64,000 nt of DNA from positions 1 to 64,000 of the forward strand of contig CAMUML010000018.1 of assembly GCA_947089855.1 (NCBI GenBank), in the 5' to 3' direction. The notes under the pieces are model-generated. The model was not told the origin of the DNA. It did not search any database and saw nothing but the letters and a program-made list of their open reading frames with translations. How positions within the stretch are numbered: position 1 is the first letter of the stretch; every line of letters starts with the position of its first letter. Positions 8,274 through 17,979 of this stretch are shown piece by piece. The position numbers and the translations under genes are program-made. The stretch is from an uncultured Eubacterium sp. (GTDB lineage Bacteria; Bacillota; Clostridia; Lachnospirales; Lachnospiraceae).

Positions 8274-10573
8274 CAGGCAAGCGCCTCCTTTCCCAAGCCA
8301 GCCGCCAGTTCCTTTTCTGATAACTGGGAACGGGCGATTTGCTGGTAAACCTCACACTCCTGCAGCAACTGCCTATGTGTACCTCTGCCTACAATTTCAC
8401 CTTCATCTAATACTAGTATCTGGTCAGCATGCAGGATCGTACTAATACGTTGCGCTACTATAATTACGGTACTGCCAGAAACATGTGCTTCGAGTGCCTT
8501 GCGTAGCTTTGCATCCGTTTTCATATCCAATGCCGAAAAACTGTCATCAAAAACAAAAATTTTTGGATGTTTCGCGATTGCCCTTGCAATAGCAAGCCTT
8601 TGTTTCTGGCCGCCGGACACATTTCCGCCGCCCTGTGCAATTGGGCTTTCATAACGCTCGGCTTTGCCTTCAATAAATTCAGCTGCCTGCGCAATCTCAG
8701 CTGCCTGCGCAATTTCCCCGTCAGAAGCATCCGGCCTTCCAAACCGCAGGTTGGAAGCGATCGTACCGGAAAATAAAACCCCCTTTTGAGGTACAAATCC
8801 AATTTCCTGGCGCAGCTCCCTCATAGAAATATCACGGATACACGCGCCATCCAATGTAATTTCGCCCGACGAAATATCATAAAACCTTGGAATTAAGTTC
8901 ACTAACGTTGATTTCCCGCACCCGGTACTTCCAATGATCGCTGTTGTCTTTCCAGGTTCTGCAATAAAATCTATATCGTGCAATACATCTTCTTCCGCTC
9001 CCGGATACCGGAAGTTAACATGTGAGAACTTCAGCACGCCAGTATGTGCCTGCAATTTTTTTGGCTTTTCCGGATCTTGGATACTCGTCTGTGTATTGAG
9101 CACTTCATCGATCCGTTCTGCAGCCACACCAGCCCTTGGAAGCATAATAGACATCATTGTAAGCATCAAAAATGACATGACAATCTGCATAGAGTACGTT
9201 ATAAATGCTGTCATAGCGCCAACCTGCATACTCCCGCTGTCGATCCTCTGCGCCGATACCCATACAATAAGCAATGTCACACAGTACATGATCATCATCA
9301 TACCCGGCATCATAAATGTCATTACACGGTTTGTAAATAACTGTGTTTTCGTCAAATTTTTATTTGCCTGGTCAAACCGGCTTTCTTCCGTCTTTTCCCG
9401 CCCAAACGCACGGATTACTGACAAACCGGTCAGTATTTCCCTTGACACAAGGTTCAGCGCGTCGACAAGTTTTTGCATGATTTTAAATTTTGGCATTGCG
9501 ATACCCATGAGAACCATTACAAACCCAAAAATCAGCGCTACTGCCAGTACAATGATCCACCCCATATGCGCCCCGGTCTGTATCACCTTATAAATACCGC
9601 CAATCCCCAGTATCGGGGCATACAGCACCATACGCAGCAGCATAACAACAACCATTTGTATTTGCTGTATGTCATTTGTACTCCTCGTGATCAAAGATGC
9701 TGTCGAAAACTGGTCCATTTCGGCATTTGAAAACCCAACTACTTTCGCAAAAATCTTTTTCCTTAGGTCCCTTCCTATGCCTGCCCCAGCCCTAGCCGAC
9801 AATATCCCGATTGCCACAGCTACCGCCAGCATCAGCAATGCCATAAGGAACATTTTAGCCCCCTGGCCCCATAAATAATCGGTCTGGACATCCTCCATAT
9901 CCAAACCAGCTGCTTCATTACATTGGACTGCATAAGAAATCCCCATCGAAGACAATGTATTGCTGCCTATGGAATCCATCATTTTTTCCATTGAATCCCT
10001 GGCCTGCTGTATACCATCCACTTGTTCCTGGCCGGAAGCTGCCATCTGAAGCAGCAAAGGCCGTATGTCTACGTATCTGGATACTACGCCTTCTTCATCC
10101 TCTGCTTCAAAGGGTTCCAGTTCCACCCCCATGCTATCCCCGATTTCTTCGATAGACAAGTTTTGCATCTGTGCCTGGACATCCGCCTGCAGCAGCATAT
10201 CCCTAAAATCGGCTTCACTCATATTGGCCATTTTATGTGTCAGCCCCAATGGGATCAGAAGGGCTTCATCCAACTCTTCTAATTTTGCTTCCTCCATTTT
10301 TTTACGGCTATAAACACCGTCTTCTAAGCGGTAGCACGCTTCCCACTGCTGCCTTTCTTCCTGTGTCATAAACATTTCTGCTAATGGAAATTCTTCTTCT
10401 GTAATTTTTTCCGGCAAAATGTGCGCAACACCATGATTTTGTATACCTATATCTATTATATCCGATGTATACTGTGGCAGCGATAGATCGCAAAACGCCT
10501 GCACAACCAGCAATGCTGTGATGGCAATAACCATCTGCCAATATGGAAGCATATTTTTAAAAATACTTTTCAT
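8273..10573 (-). CDS. ABC exporter half-transporter with large external domain and degenerate ATP site
   Basis: 766 aa, about 150-180 aa longer than usual. After the first membrane helix (residues 15-35) there is a long hydrophilic acidic insert to about residue 235 before the second helix, probably outside the cell. The ATP-binding domain has Walker A GSTGCGKST, signature NVSGGQKQRLAIARA and Walker B IFVFDDSFSALD, where the catalytic Glu is Asp; this is the usual mark of the degenerate half of a heterodimeric exporter. The H-loop His is also replaced (IIVAQRIST). Partner is the overlapping downstream gene. Confidence 0.92.
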   Translation of the reverse strand: MKSIFKNMLPYWQMVIAITALLVVQAFCDLSLPQYTSDIIDIGIQNHGVAHILPEKITEEEFPLAEMFMTQEERQQWEACYRLEDGVYSRKKMEEAKLEELDEALLIPLGLTHKMANMSEADFRDMLLQADVQAQMQNLSIEEIGDSMGVELEPFEAEDEEGVVSRYVDIRPLLLQMAASGQEQVDGIQQARDSMEKMMDSIGSNTLSSMGISYAVQCNEAAGLDMEDVQTDYLWGQGAKMFLMALLMLAVAVAIGILSARAGAGIGRDLRKKIFAKVVGFSNAEMDQFSTASLITRSTNDIQQIQMVVVMLLRMVLYAPILGIGGIYKVIQTGAHMGWIIVLAVALIFGFVMVLMGIAMPKFKIMQKLVDALNLVSREILTGLSVIRAFGREKTEESRFDQANKNLTKTQLFTNRVMTFMMPGMMMIMYCVTLLIVWVSAQRIDSGSMQVGAMTAFITYSMQIVMSFLMLTMMSIMLPRAGVAAERIDEVLNTQTSIQDPEKPKKLQAHTGVLKFSHVNFRYPGAEEDVLHDIDFIAEPGKTTAIIGSTGCGKSTLVNLIPRFYDISSGEITLDGACIRDISMRELRQEIGFVPQKGVLFSGTIASNLRFGRPDASDGEIAQAAEIAQAAEFIEGKAERYESPIAQGGGNVSGGQKQRLAIARAIAKHPKIFVFDDSFSALDMKTDAKLRKALEAHVSGSTVIIVAQRISTILHADQILVLDEGEIVGRGTHRQLLQECEVYQQIARSQLSEKELAAGLGKEALA

Positions 10574-10604
10574 GGCAATCCTATCCTTTCCTTATGCACA
10601 AAAT

Positions 10605-11078
10605 TTATTCATCCTTATATTTTCGTTTCTTTATTTCTTCCGACATAATTGCCCGCAGTTCATTCAAGTACCGGATAAGCCTTTTTAAACTGTCCGATCC
10701 CATATTTCCAAATACCGTGCCCATAAATTCTTCTAAAATCTGCTCTGCTTCATCAAGCGTCCCCTGTCCTTGCAGCGTCAGTGCAACATAAACATTCCGG
10801 CGGTCACGTCTATTTATGGTACGGACAATCAACCCTTTTTCTTCCAGGGATTTCATACTACGCGAAACAGACGGGGCAAGCGCCTTCAAATGCCCGATAA
10901 TATCAGACATTTTCGCACCTGCATTTTCTGCCTCCTGGCTTTCCCTTTCTCCGCAACATTTGACGGCTTTTAATACAGCAAATTCACTCTGCGTAAGATT
11001 ATTAGGAAGGATACCTGAAATATTAATCTTACGAAACGCCTCAAAGGTTAGAAACAATTCGTGTTCTTCCGGTTTCAT
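10605..11078 (-). CDS. MarR-family transcriptional regulator
   Basis: About 157 aa from the ATG at 11078, which has GGAG nine nt upstream; a longer form from 11117 lacks a good ribosome site. Winged-helix MarR fold: LTQSEFAVLKAVKCC, then LAPSVSRSMKSLEEKGLIVRTINRRDRRNVYVALTLQG. It stands 31 nt upstream of the ABC exporter pair and reads in the same direction, so it very probably represses its own operon and is relieved by an exporter substrate. An operator-like palindrome lies just upstream. Confidence 0.9.
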   Translation of the reverse strand: MKPEEHELFLTFEAFRKINISGILPNNLTQSEFAVLKAVKCCGERESQEAENAGAKMSDIIGHLKALAPSVSRSMKSLEEKGLIVRTINRRDRRNVYVALTLQGQGTLDEAEQILEEFMGTVFGNMGSDSLKRLIRYLNELRAIMSEEIKKRKYKDE

Positions 11079-11117
11079 ATGTGGCCACTCCATTCCTCTG
11101 TTAATTATTGTCTTCAT

Positions 11118-11437
11118 TAATATTTAACATTGTTAATATTTATAGTATGTTAACAAATAATACCACTGCAAACATACGTTGTCAATAAAATAATTATGAA
11201 AATTTTGTGATTTTGCTGCCTGAAGATACAGCTTATTGCTTTTGTAACAGTTTCTTATTTTACAAAACACCAAAAATACCTTACTGTTCCACTGGCCTAA
11301 TTTCCGATAGATAGCATGTGCCAACCCCAAAAATCATTTTCAGTGTAACAATAAGGTATTTAAAATACTTTTTATTTATGCATATTCGTTTTGCCGTAAC
11401 TGGCAAACCTCAACTTTTCCGTAACGTTTTGTTATTT
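11118..11437. other. Intergenic region with MarR-operator-like palindrome
   Basis: At about 11120-11142 the minus strand reads AATATTAACAATGTTAAATA, an imperfect palindrome centred on TTAACaatGTTAA, the AT-rich type of site bound by MarR proteins; it lies about 45-65 nt upstream of the chosen marR start and beside TATAAAT sequences that could be the -10 element. The rest of the gap holds no convincing gene; a 65-codon frame at 11133-11330 has no family features. TTTGCC/GGCAAA at 11390-11407 is a small hairpin past the protease gene. Confidence 0.5.
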
Positions 11438-12958
11438 TCATTCCGTTTCATCCAATTGCCCTTCCTGGCTTACAAAGTAATATCCATCTTGCGTTTCTCC
11501 GTCTTTAACAATGCCATTCTTTACAAATAACATACAATGGGCACTTTCTGACAGCCCGCTCATTGACTCTGCCAATTTTTTTGCTGATTTTTTTCCAGGG
11601 GCCTCGATCATTTCTTCTATTGCCTTTTTTGCCTCATCGGAAAGATTACAGCCTGCTTCCTGTCCGGTCATTTCATGAACGGTTACCTTCACTTGCCCTC
11701 CACTTTCGGATGGCAGGCTGTCTGTATCATAAACAACTATTTCAGACTCATTGCCCTGCCCTTGGATTAGCTTCGCGCTTTCGGATAGCTCTTCCTGCTT
11801 TCTGTCATTGGATGGCACTTTTTCCTGCTTACCGCTTTCGGATGGCAGGCCTGTTGTATCATGGACAATAATTTCAGACTCGCTTTGCTGCCCTTCTGCC
11901 GGTTGTAAGCTTTTTGATGCTTCTTCCTTATCATTTGCAGCAAATACCGTAACTGCTCCTGCCAGCAGCATTACTGCACTGGCTGCCCCAATCTTTGATA
12001 ATTTCTTATATTTCATAATCGCTACAATCCTTTCCTTGGCCAGATTTTTTCCAAATCCGCTGTAAAACAACGTTGCCTCCTTTTGATTCTGTGCAAACAT
12101 CAGCAATGCCATCGCATATTCTTTCCGCCTGCTGCTGCCATAAAGCGCAATGACTTCCTCATCGCAGGACAATTCCAAATCCTTAGCAAATAAATAATAC
12201 ATTGCCCAAACCATCGGATTAAACCAATGTATACATAAAACTGCCGCAGATACCAGTTTCCAAAAATTATCCCGCCGGTTCATATGTACCATTTCGTGGG
12301 CCAGTATATATTTCATTTGGCCTGGCTCCATATGCACCATTCCTTTTGGAAGTACAATCTTTTGCCTTACAATCCCCCATACAAGCGGCGAAGCAATCCT
12401 GTCATGCGTATAAACACGGTTTTGTTTCTCACAGCACCGCATCCCAGCCACCCTATATGCCGACTGGTAAATTTCCTGTTGTGCAGCCGGCAAAGGTTCT
12501 AACGGAATTGCCTGCGACAACATACCGTATTCTTTTCTATAAGATAATGCAAAGTAAACAGCCAAAACGGCCGCGCCTGACATCCATATCCAGAACCATT
12601 GCACAGGAATCCCAAAACCCTTCCTATTTGATGCAGCTATCCGGGATTCTAATGCAATACCGCCGTACCCTCTGGAAGAAGCCGCTTCCAGCCCAGTACC
12701 AGCTGCTGTACCCTTAATACCATCCGGATCCATATCTTGCCTTTCCATACCACGCAATGCCTGCTGCAACAGGCGAACAGCCGGCGTCGCAATGCCGCCC
12801 GGCAAAGGCAAGCTGGCAGGTAGCATCAGCCTTAACATAACAACGGTCCATAACAGCACTGTTACACGTTTCGGCAAACGGAACAGCCCTATCGAGCGCA
12901 GCATTACCAGAAGCAAAATCAGTATACCAGCAGAAATACTCATCTCCAATAATTTCAT
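11438..12958 (-). CDS. BlaR1/MecR1-type M56 membrane metallopeptidase
   Basis: About 506 aa from the ATG at 12958 (GGGAGGGG upstream); a GTG at 12979 overlapping the stop of the regulator gene is the alternative. Four membrane helices surround an M56 zinc protease domain with HEMVH in YILAHEMVHMNRRD, followed by LELSCDEEVI, which supplies the third ligand. The C-terminal extracellular part (about 165 aa) is not a penicillin-binding domain: it is low in complexity and holds two copies of a repeat, ESEIIVHDTTGLPSES and ESEIVVYDTDSLPSES. In BlaR1 the protease relieves BlaI repression after sensing a ligand; the ligand here is unknown. Confidence 0.85.
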   Translation of the reverse strand: MKLLEMSISAGILILLLVMLRSIGLFRLPKRVTVLLWTVVMLRLMLPASLPLPGGIATPAVRLLQQALRGMERQDMDPDGIKGTAAGTGLEAASSRGYGGIALESRIAASNRKGFGIPVQWFWIWMSGAAVLAVYFALSYRKEYGMLSQAIPLEPLPAAQQEIYQSAYRVAGMRCCEKQNRVYTHDRIASPLVWGIVRQKIVLPKGMVHMEPGQMKYILAHEMVHMNRRDNFWKLVSAAVLCIHWFNPMVWAMYYLFAKDLELSCDEEVIALYGSSRRKEYAMALLMFAQNQKEATLFYSGFGKNLAKERIVAIMKYKKLSKIGAASAVMLLAGAVTVFAANDKEEASKSLQPAEGQQSESEIIVHDTTGLPSESGKQEKVPSNDRKQEELSESAKLIQGQGNESEIVVYDTDSLPSESGGQVKVTVHEMTGQEAGCNLSDEAKKAIEEMIEAPGKKSAKKLAESMSGLSESAHCMLFVKNGIVKDGETQDGYYFVSQEGQLDETE

Positions 12959-12975
12959 ACCCTGCCCCTCCCTAC

Positions 12976-13350
12976 TCACTGCCCCTGGCTGGAAATCCCT
13001 GTGATCATTTCTTTTAACTGCTCCGCCTCATCGGCTGTTAACTTACTGTCTGATATAAAAGCCGTTAAAAATTTTTGCCTGGAACCATCAAACATTTTAT
13101 CGATCAATTCCTCTGTCTTATAGCTTTGGACCTGCTGCCTGGTTACAGATGCATGGCAAATAAATTTGGGATCCCTGCGCTCAACCGCCCCTTTTGCAAC
13201 ACACTTTTTAATCACCGTATAGGTAGTATTGCGGTTCCAGCCAATTTCATCACGTAGTATAGCTGCAATCTGGCCTGCTGGCAAATCATGGCCTTCCCTC
13301 CACAATATCTCCATTACTTTTAGCTCAGAATCAAACAATTTCATGTCCAT
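12976..13350 (-). CDS. BlaI/MecI/CopY-family transcriptional repressor
   Basis: 124 aa winged-helix protein: MKLFDSELKVMEILWREGHDLPAGQIAA, then GWNRNTTYTVIKKCVAKGAVERR, characteristic of BlaI/MecI. Family members repress as dimers and are cleaved or released when the partner M56 protease is activated. It stands first in a two-gene operon and its end overlaps the protease frame. AAAGGGAGG precedes the ATG. Two operator-like palindromes overlap its promoter, which implies autoregulation. Confidence 0.93.
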   Translation of the reverse strand: MDMKLFDSELKVMEILWREGHDLPAGQIAAILRDEIGWNRNTTYTVIKKCVAKGAVERRDPKFICHASVTRQQVQSYKTEELIDKMFDGSRQKFLTAFISDSKLTADEAEQLKEMITGISSQGQ

Positions 13351-13374
13351 AACTGCATCCTCCCTTTGAAAATG

Positions 13375-13388
13375 ACTATTGCAATAGT
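13375..13388. promoter_or_regulatory. BlaI-type operator 1 (perfect palindrome)
   Basis: ACTATTGCAATAGT is a perfect 14-bp palindrome just downstream of the -10 element of the blaI-like gene. Its outer arms ACTAT/ATAGT are shared with the second palindrome 29 bp away, which marks both as sites for the same dimeric repressor. Confidence 0.75.
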
Positions 13389-13401
13389 GTTTTCACAACA
13401 A

Positions 13402-13430
13402 ATACTATCACGATAGTCATCACCTGTCAA
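13402..13430 (-). promoter_or_regulatory. Promoter of the blaI/blaR1-like operon with operator 2 in the spacer
   Basis: On the minus strand TTGACA (13425-13430), 17-nt spacer, TAGTAT (13402-13407). The palindrome ACTATCACGATAGT (13404-13417) covers the -10 and part of the spacer, so repressor binding would exclude RNA polymerase. Centre-to-centre distance to operator 1 is 29 bp. Confidence 0.8.
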
Positions 13431-13583
13431 CTATTTTCTATTTTTTCTTTTACACTAACTTATGATTTAAGGTCCAAACAACAACTACAGTACTCTTATT
13501 ATGCTGCAAGACATATCTGCCCCTACTTGAAACTGCCATATCTAATATATCTAATACTTCTAAACATCTGTTCCAGCCCTATA

Positions 13584-14330
13584 CTATATATCCGCATACA
13601 TCTGCAACACACATTCCCTCGCAAAATATAATGGGATATAGCAATTGCTTTCCGCCGCCCGGATTACCTCTTCGGGCAGCTCATTGTTTTCTTTTAAAAA
13701 CTCATAAATATCTGTCAGCTTCAATAGATTTTCTTCAAACATTTCTTCCAATACTGGCCTATAATTTCTACCTCGGGCCAGGATCCTGCTTTCCGCACAT
13801 GCCCTCCGCCTAAGGATAAGGTCTTCCTTTTCCATCCTATCCGTTACACAGGCCAAATAACGGCTGCCGCCTATTAAAACCGTTTTTATAAGCCCACAGT
13901 CTTCCAAGGCATAAACCGCCTTTGCCAAATCAATTTCCTGATTCTTATAATCTAAATTTATTTTATTAGCTATTTCTTCATAATCAAGCGGCACTGGACT
14001 TCCAGCTTCTTTTAAGTAAGCTAATAGAATCCTTTCTATGTCCGGGATTTCTAAATACTGGCAGCTTTTTACATTGCTGCCTTCCTCCCATTCTATATTT
14101 TTATAAATCAATTTACACTCTTGCAGCCCAGCTTTATAGACAGCTGGATTCTTCAAATATTTATCAATTGATTCCTTTTGGGCATTCGGCATTGCGTCCT
14201 TTAATATTTTTCCACAATCCCGGCATTGATAAAATATCTTAACTTCCATCCCCTTTTTCTTCCTCTTTTGCCTTTTATGCCCCAGCAGCACATTGCCGCT
14301 CCCGCACACTGCGCATCTGTATAAACTCAT
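13584..14330 (-). CDS. Zinc-ribbon protein with winged-helix-like segment, function unknown
   Basis: About 248 aa from the ATG at 14330 (AGGAGGG six nt upstream). Begins with a zinc ribbon, SLYRCAVCGSGNV then FYQCRDCGK (two CxxC pairs about 30 residues apart), with a lysine-rich stretch KRQKRKKK between them. Residues 100-180 (PDIERILLAYLKEAG, then IDLAKAVYALEDCGLI) look like a winged-helix or initiator-like fold. The rest is helical and acidic. I do not recognise the family; nucleic-acid binding is an inference. It is followed upstream by a 74-aa gene in the same direction. Confidence 0.6.
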   Translation of the reverse strand: MSLYRCAVCGSGNVLLGHKRQKRKKKGMEVKIFYQCRDCGKILKDAMPNAQKESIDKYLKNPAVYKAGLQECKLIYKNIEWEEGSNVKSCQYLEIPDIERILLAYLKEAGSPVPLDYEEIANKINLDYKNQEIDLAKAVYALEDCGLIKTVLIGGSRYLACVTDRMEKEDLILRRRACAESRILARGRNYRPVLEEMFEENLLKLTDIYEFLKENNELPEEVIRAAESNCYIPLYFARECVLQMYADI

Positions 14331-14396
14331 TTGCATCCCTCCTGACATACCAATTTTAGAGTCTATAACTCTATTTGTCAAGAAATACCCAACAGC

Positions 14397-14621
14397 CTAC
14401 TGGCGCCCTTGCGCAATATAAATATCCATTTTACTAATAGCTGCCTTCAATTCCTTTTGCAATGCTTCCAGATAATACTTTGCACTGTTTACGATATACC
14501 TGACATCTTCATGCTGTTCTTCCCTATATGCAGATTCAAATGCTTTCAAAATATAAACCAATGACTTTTGGTTATATTCTATTTCCAACATATCCCTCAT
14601 AATTGCATATAATTCATCCAT
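14397..14621 (-). CDS. Small helical protein of unknown function
   Basis: 74 aa, mostly amphipathic helix with high Glu/Lys/Tyr content (LKAFESAYREEQHEDVRYIVNSAKYYLEALQKEL). GAGGAAGGA precedes the ATG. It ends 66 nt before the zinc-ribbon gene and could be co-transcribed with it. No family recognised; no signal peptide or membrane segment. Confidence 0.55.
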   Translation of the reverse strand: MDELYAIMRDMLEIEYNQKSLVYILKAFESAYREEQHEDVRYIVNSAKYYLEALQKELKAAISKMDIYIAQGRQ

Positions 14622-15140
14622 AGTTTTCCTTCCTCTTCGTTATTTATTCCATTGTATAATTGATTAATTTCAGTAGCTAATCCTGTATTTTATTGTACCT
14701 AAAAACTTTTATTCTGTCATTTAACTTATAGTTGAACCATAAAGCGTCATATGTAAAATATTTGTAGAAATATAGCAATAAGGAACCCGAGAATTAGCCT
14801 GTGTAAAAATGTCTTCCCAAAAATTTATATCCAAATTATTATAAAACAACGGGATCAATTTCAACTTAAGAATCTTTATAAGATAATTGGAAATAAGAAA
14901 ATCTGAAAGGAACAAAATAATCCAAATAAGATACAAATAAAGAAAACAATCTCTTTTATATACAGTGGAAATTTATTTTATTTTTAATATTTTATATATA
15001 AAAATGGAATAAATACCACCCTATCTCCGTGACACTCTACACATATAGAACAAATGGAGAATTTTACACATGTAAACAATGAAATAGCGCAAAAAGCGAA
15101 AGGAACAAAAATAGTAGGAAAAGAAATAAATTCCGGCAAC
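14622..15140. other. AT-rich gap without a recognised gene
   Basis: About 500 nt, visibly richer in A+T than the flanks. Two short minus-strand frames (14721-14936 and 14984-15181) code for hydrophobic, Ile/Phe/Tyr-rich peptides with no recognisable motif or good ribosome site. It could hold a decayed membrane-protein gene, but nothing can be supported. Confidence 0.4.
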
Positions 15141-15141
15141 A

Positions 15142-15170
15142 AAAATGAAAGCTGGGATAACAACCCCAGC
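15142..15170 (-). terminator. Terminator of the atp operon
   Basis: Reading the minus strand, GCTGGG pairs with CCCAGC (15151-15170) around an 8-nt loop, and TTTCATTTTTGTT follows. It stands about 45 nt beyond the atpC stop. Confidence 0.75.
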
Positions 15171-15215
15171 CTGCATTTCACTCACTTTATTAAAATTTGA
15201 TAGAAAAGGTCATTT

Positions 15216-15623
15216 TCATTTTGCCACTTCAATACGCACCAACGCCTTTTTCAGAGCAATCTCTGCCCTCCGTACATCCAGCCCTGCCTCTTTTACTTTA
15301 AGCCTGCGTTCTGCACGCATTTTTGCTTCCTGCGCCCGGTTTTTGTCGATCTCATCCGGCCATTCGGCTATTTCTGCCAGCAGCGTCACTTTATCGCCCA
15401 ATATCTCCACAAAACCAGAATGCACAGCTGCCTTTTTAACACCGACGCCTTCTGTAACCTTTACAATGCCAGGCGATAACACGGCCGTTAACGGAATATG
15501 GTTTTTATATACGCCAATATCGCCTTCCGTAGTAGTAAATTCTATCATAGAAGCATCGCCGTTATAAAAAACACGTTCTGGTGTAATGATCTCTACTTTA
15601 AATAACTTATTTGCATCTGCCAT
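15216..15623 (-). CDS. atpC: F-type ATP synthase epsilon subunit
   Basis: 135 aa. Beta-sandwich N-domain (FKVEIITPERVFYNGDASMIEF, then GDIGVYKNHIPLTAVLSPG) and helical C-domain (AQEAKMRAERRL). Part of the central stalk of F1; the C-terminal helices regulate ATP hydrolysis. AAGGGGG precedes the ATG. Last gene of the atp operon, 10 nt after atpD. Confidence 0.96.
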   Translation of the reverse strand: MADANKLFKVEIITPERVFYNGDASMIEFTTTEGDIGVYKNHIPLTAVLSPGIVKVTEGVGVKKAAVHSGFVEILGDKVTLLAEIAEWPDEIDKNRAQEAKMRAERRLKVKEAGLDVRRAEIALKKALVRIEVAK

Positions 15624-15633
15624 AACGTCCCCC

Positions 15634-17091
<1,458 letters not shown>

Positions 17092-17094
17092 TTA

Positions 17095-17952
17095 TTAACT
17101 GATTGCTTCCGCGCCTGCGATAATTTCGGTCAGCTCCTGTGTGATCGCTCCCTGGCGGGCACGGTTGTATTTCAAAGACAAATCACTAATCATCTCTTCC
17201 GCATTGCTTGTTGCAGAATCCATTGCCTGCATCCTCGCACCATTTTCACTGGCCACTGCCTCTACAAGTGCCCCATAAAAAATGCTTGTGACATACTTAG
17301 GAATGATCATGTCCAAAGCTTCCCTCTCGTTCGGCTCATAATTCATGATCAGGTTTTTATCCGCAGCTTTTATTTCCGTTTCAGAAAATTCTACCGGCAG
17401 CAGCTTCATAAGCGTCGGCACATGTACAACCGTATTCTTAAAATGCGTATAAGCCAGGTAAATCTGCCCTATTTTCCCCTCGGTAAAATCTTTCAAAACT
17501 TTATTGCAGATGTCCATTGCATCCTTATACGTAGGATTTTCAATCACATCCGATGCGTCTTCTACAACCTTATATCCTTTACGCTCCAGCGTCTCCCTTC
17601 CTTTTGTGCCGATCGCATACAGCTCTACTTTACCGGCCGGAATACCACTGTTTTGTACAAGTTTGATAATATTAGAATTGTAGCCGCCTGCCAGCCCACG
17701 GTTGGAAGTAATGACTACAACAGCTATCTTATCAGAACCATTGTCACGCAGATACGGATGATCCATATTTCCTGACCTTGCTAAAATGGATGTAACCGTG
17801 CGGTACATATACTGAAAATACGGATCGGTCTGTTCTGCGTGTGTCTTTGCTTTCTGCAATTTTACGGTAGAAACTAATTTCATGGCTTTTGTGATTTGCT
17901 GCGTACTTTGTATGCTGCTTCTTCTTCGCTTTATGTCTCTCATAGAGGCCAT
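17095..17952 (-). CDS. atpG: F-type ATP synthase gamma subunit
   Basis: 285 aa. Typical ends for the rotor shaft: N-terminal MRDIKRRRSSIQSTQQITKAMKLVSTVKLQKA and C-terminal NAEEMISDLSLKYNRARQGAITQELTEIIAGA, which form the coiled coil inside the alpha3beta3 ring. The central Rossmann part holds ITSNRGLAGGYNSNI. Lies between atpA and atpD as usual. Confidence 0.97.
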   Translation of the reverse strand: MASMRDIKRRRSSIQSTQQITKAMKLVSTVKLQKAKTHAEQTDPYFQYMYRTVTSILARSGNMDHPYLRDNGSDKIAVVVITSNRGLAGGYNSNIIKLVQNSGIPAGKVELYAIGTKGRETLERKGYKVVEDASDVIENPTYKDAMDICNKVLKDFTEGKIGQIYLAYTHFKNTVVHVPTLMKLLPVEFSETEIKAADKNLIMNYEPNEREALDMIIPKYVTSIFYGALVEAVASENGARMQAMDSATSNAEEMISDLSLKYNRARQGAITQELTEIIAGAEAIS

Positions 17953-17979
17953 AACTTGTCACCGCCTTACTTTTTTATC

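Noticed and set aside
11133..11330. 65-codon minus-strand frame between the regulator and the protease gene
   Set aside because: It overlaps the MarR operator-like site and has no family features.
14721..14936. 71-codon hydrophobic minus-strand frame in the AT-rich gap
   Set aside because: No ribosome site, no recognisable motif, and a composition that arises easily in AT-rich DNA.
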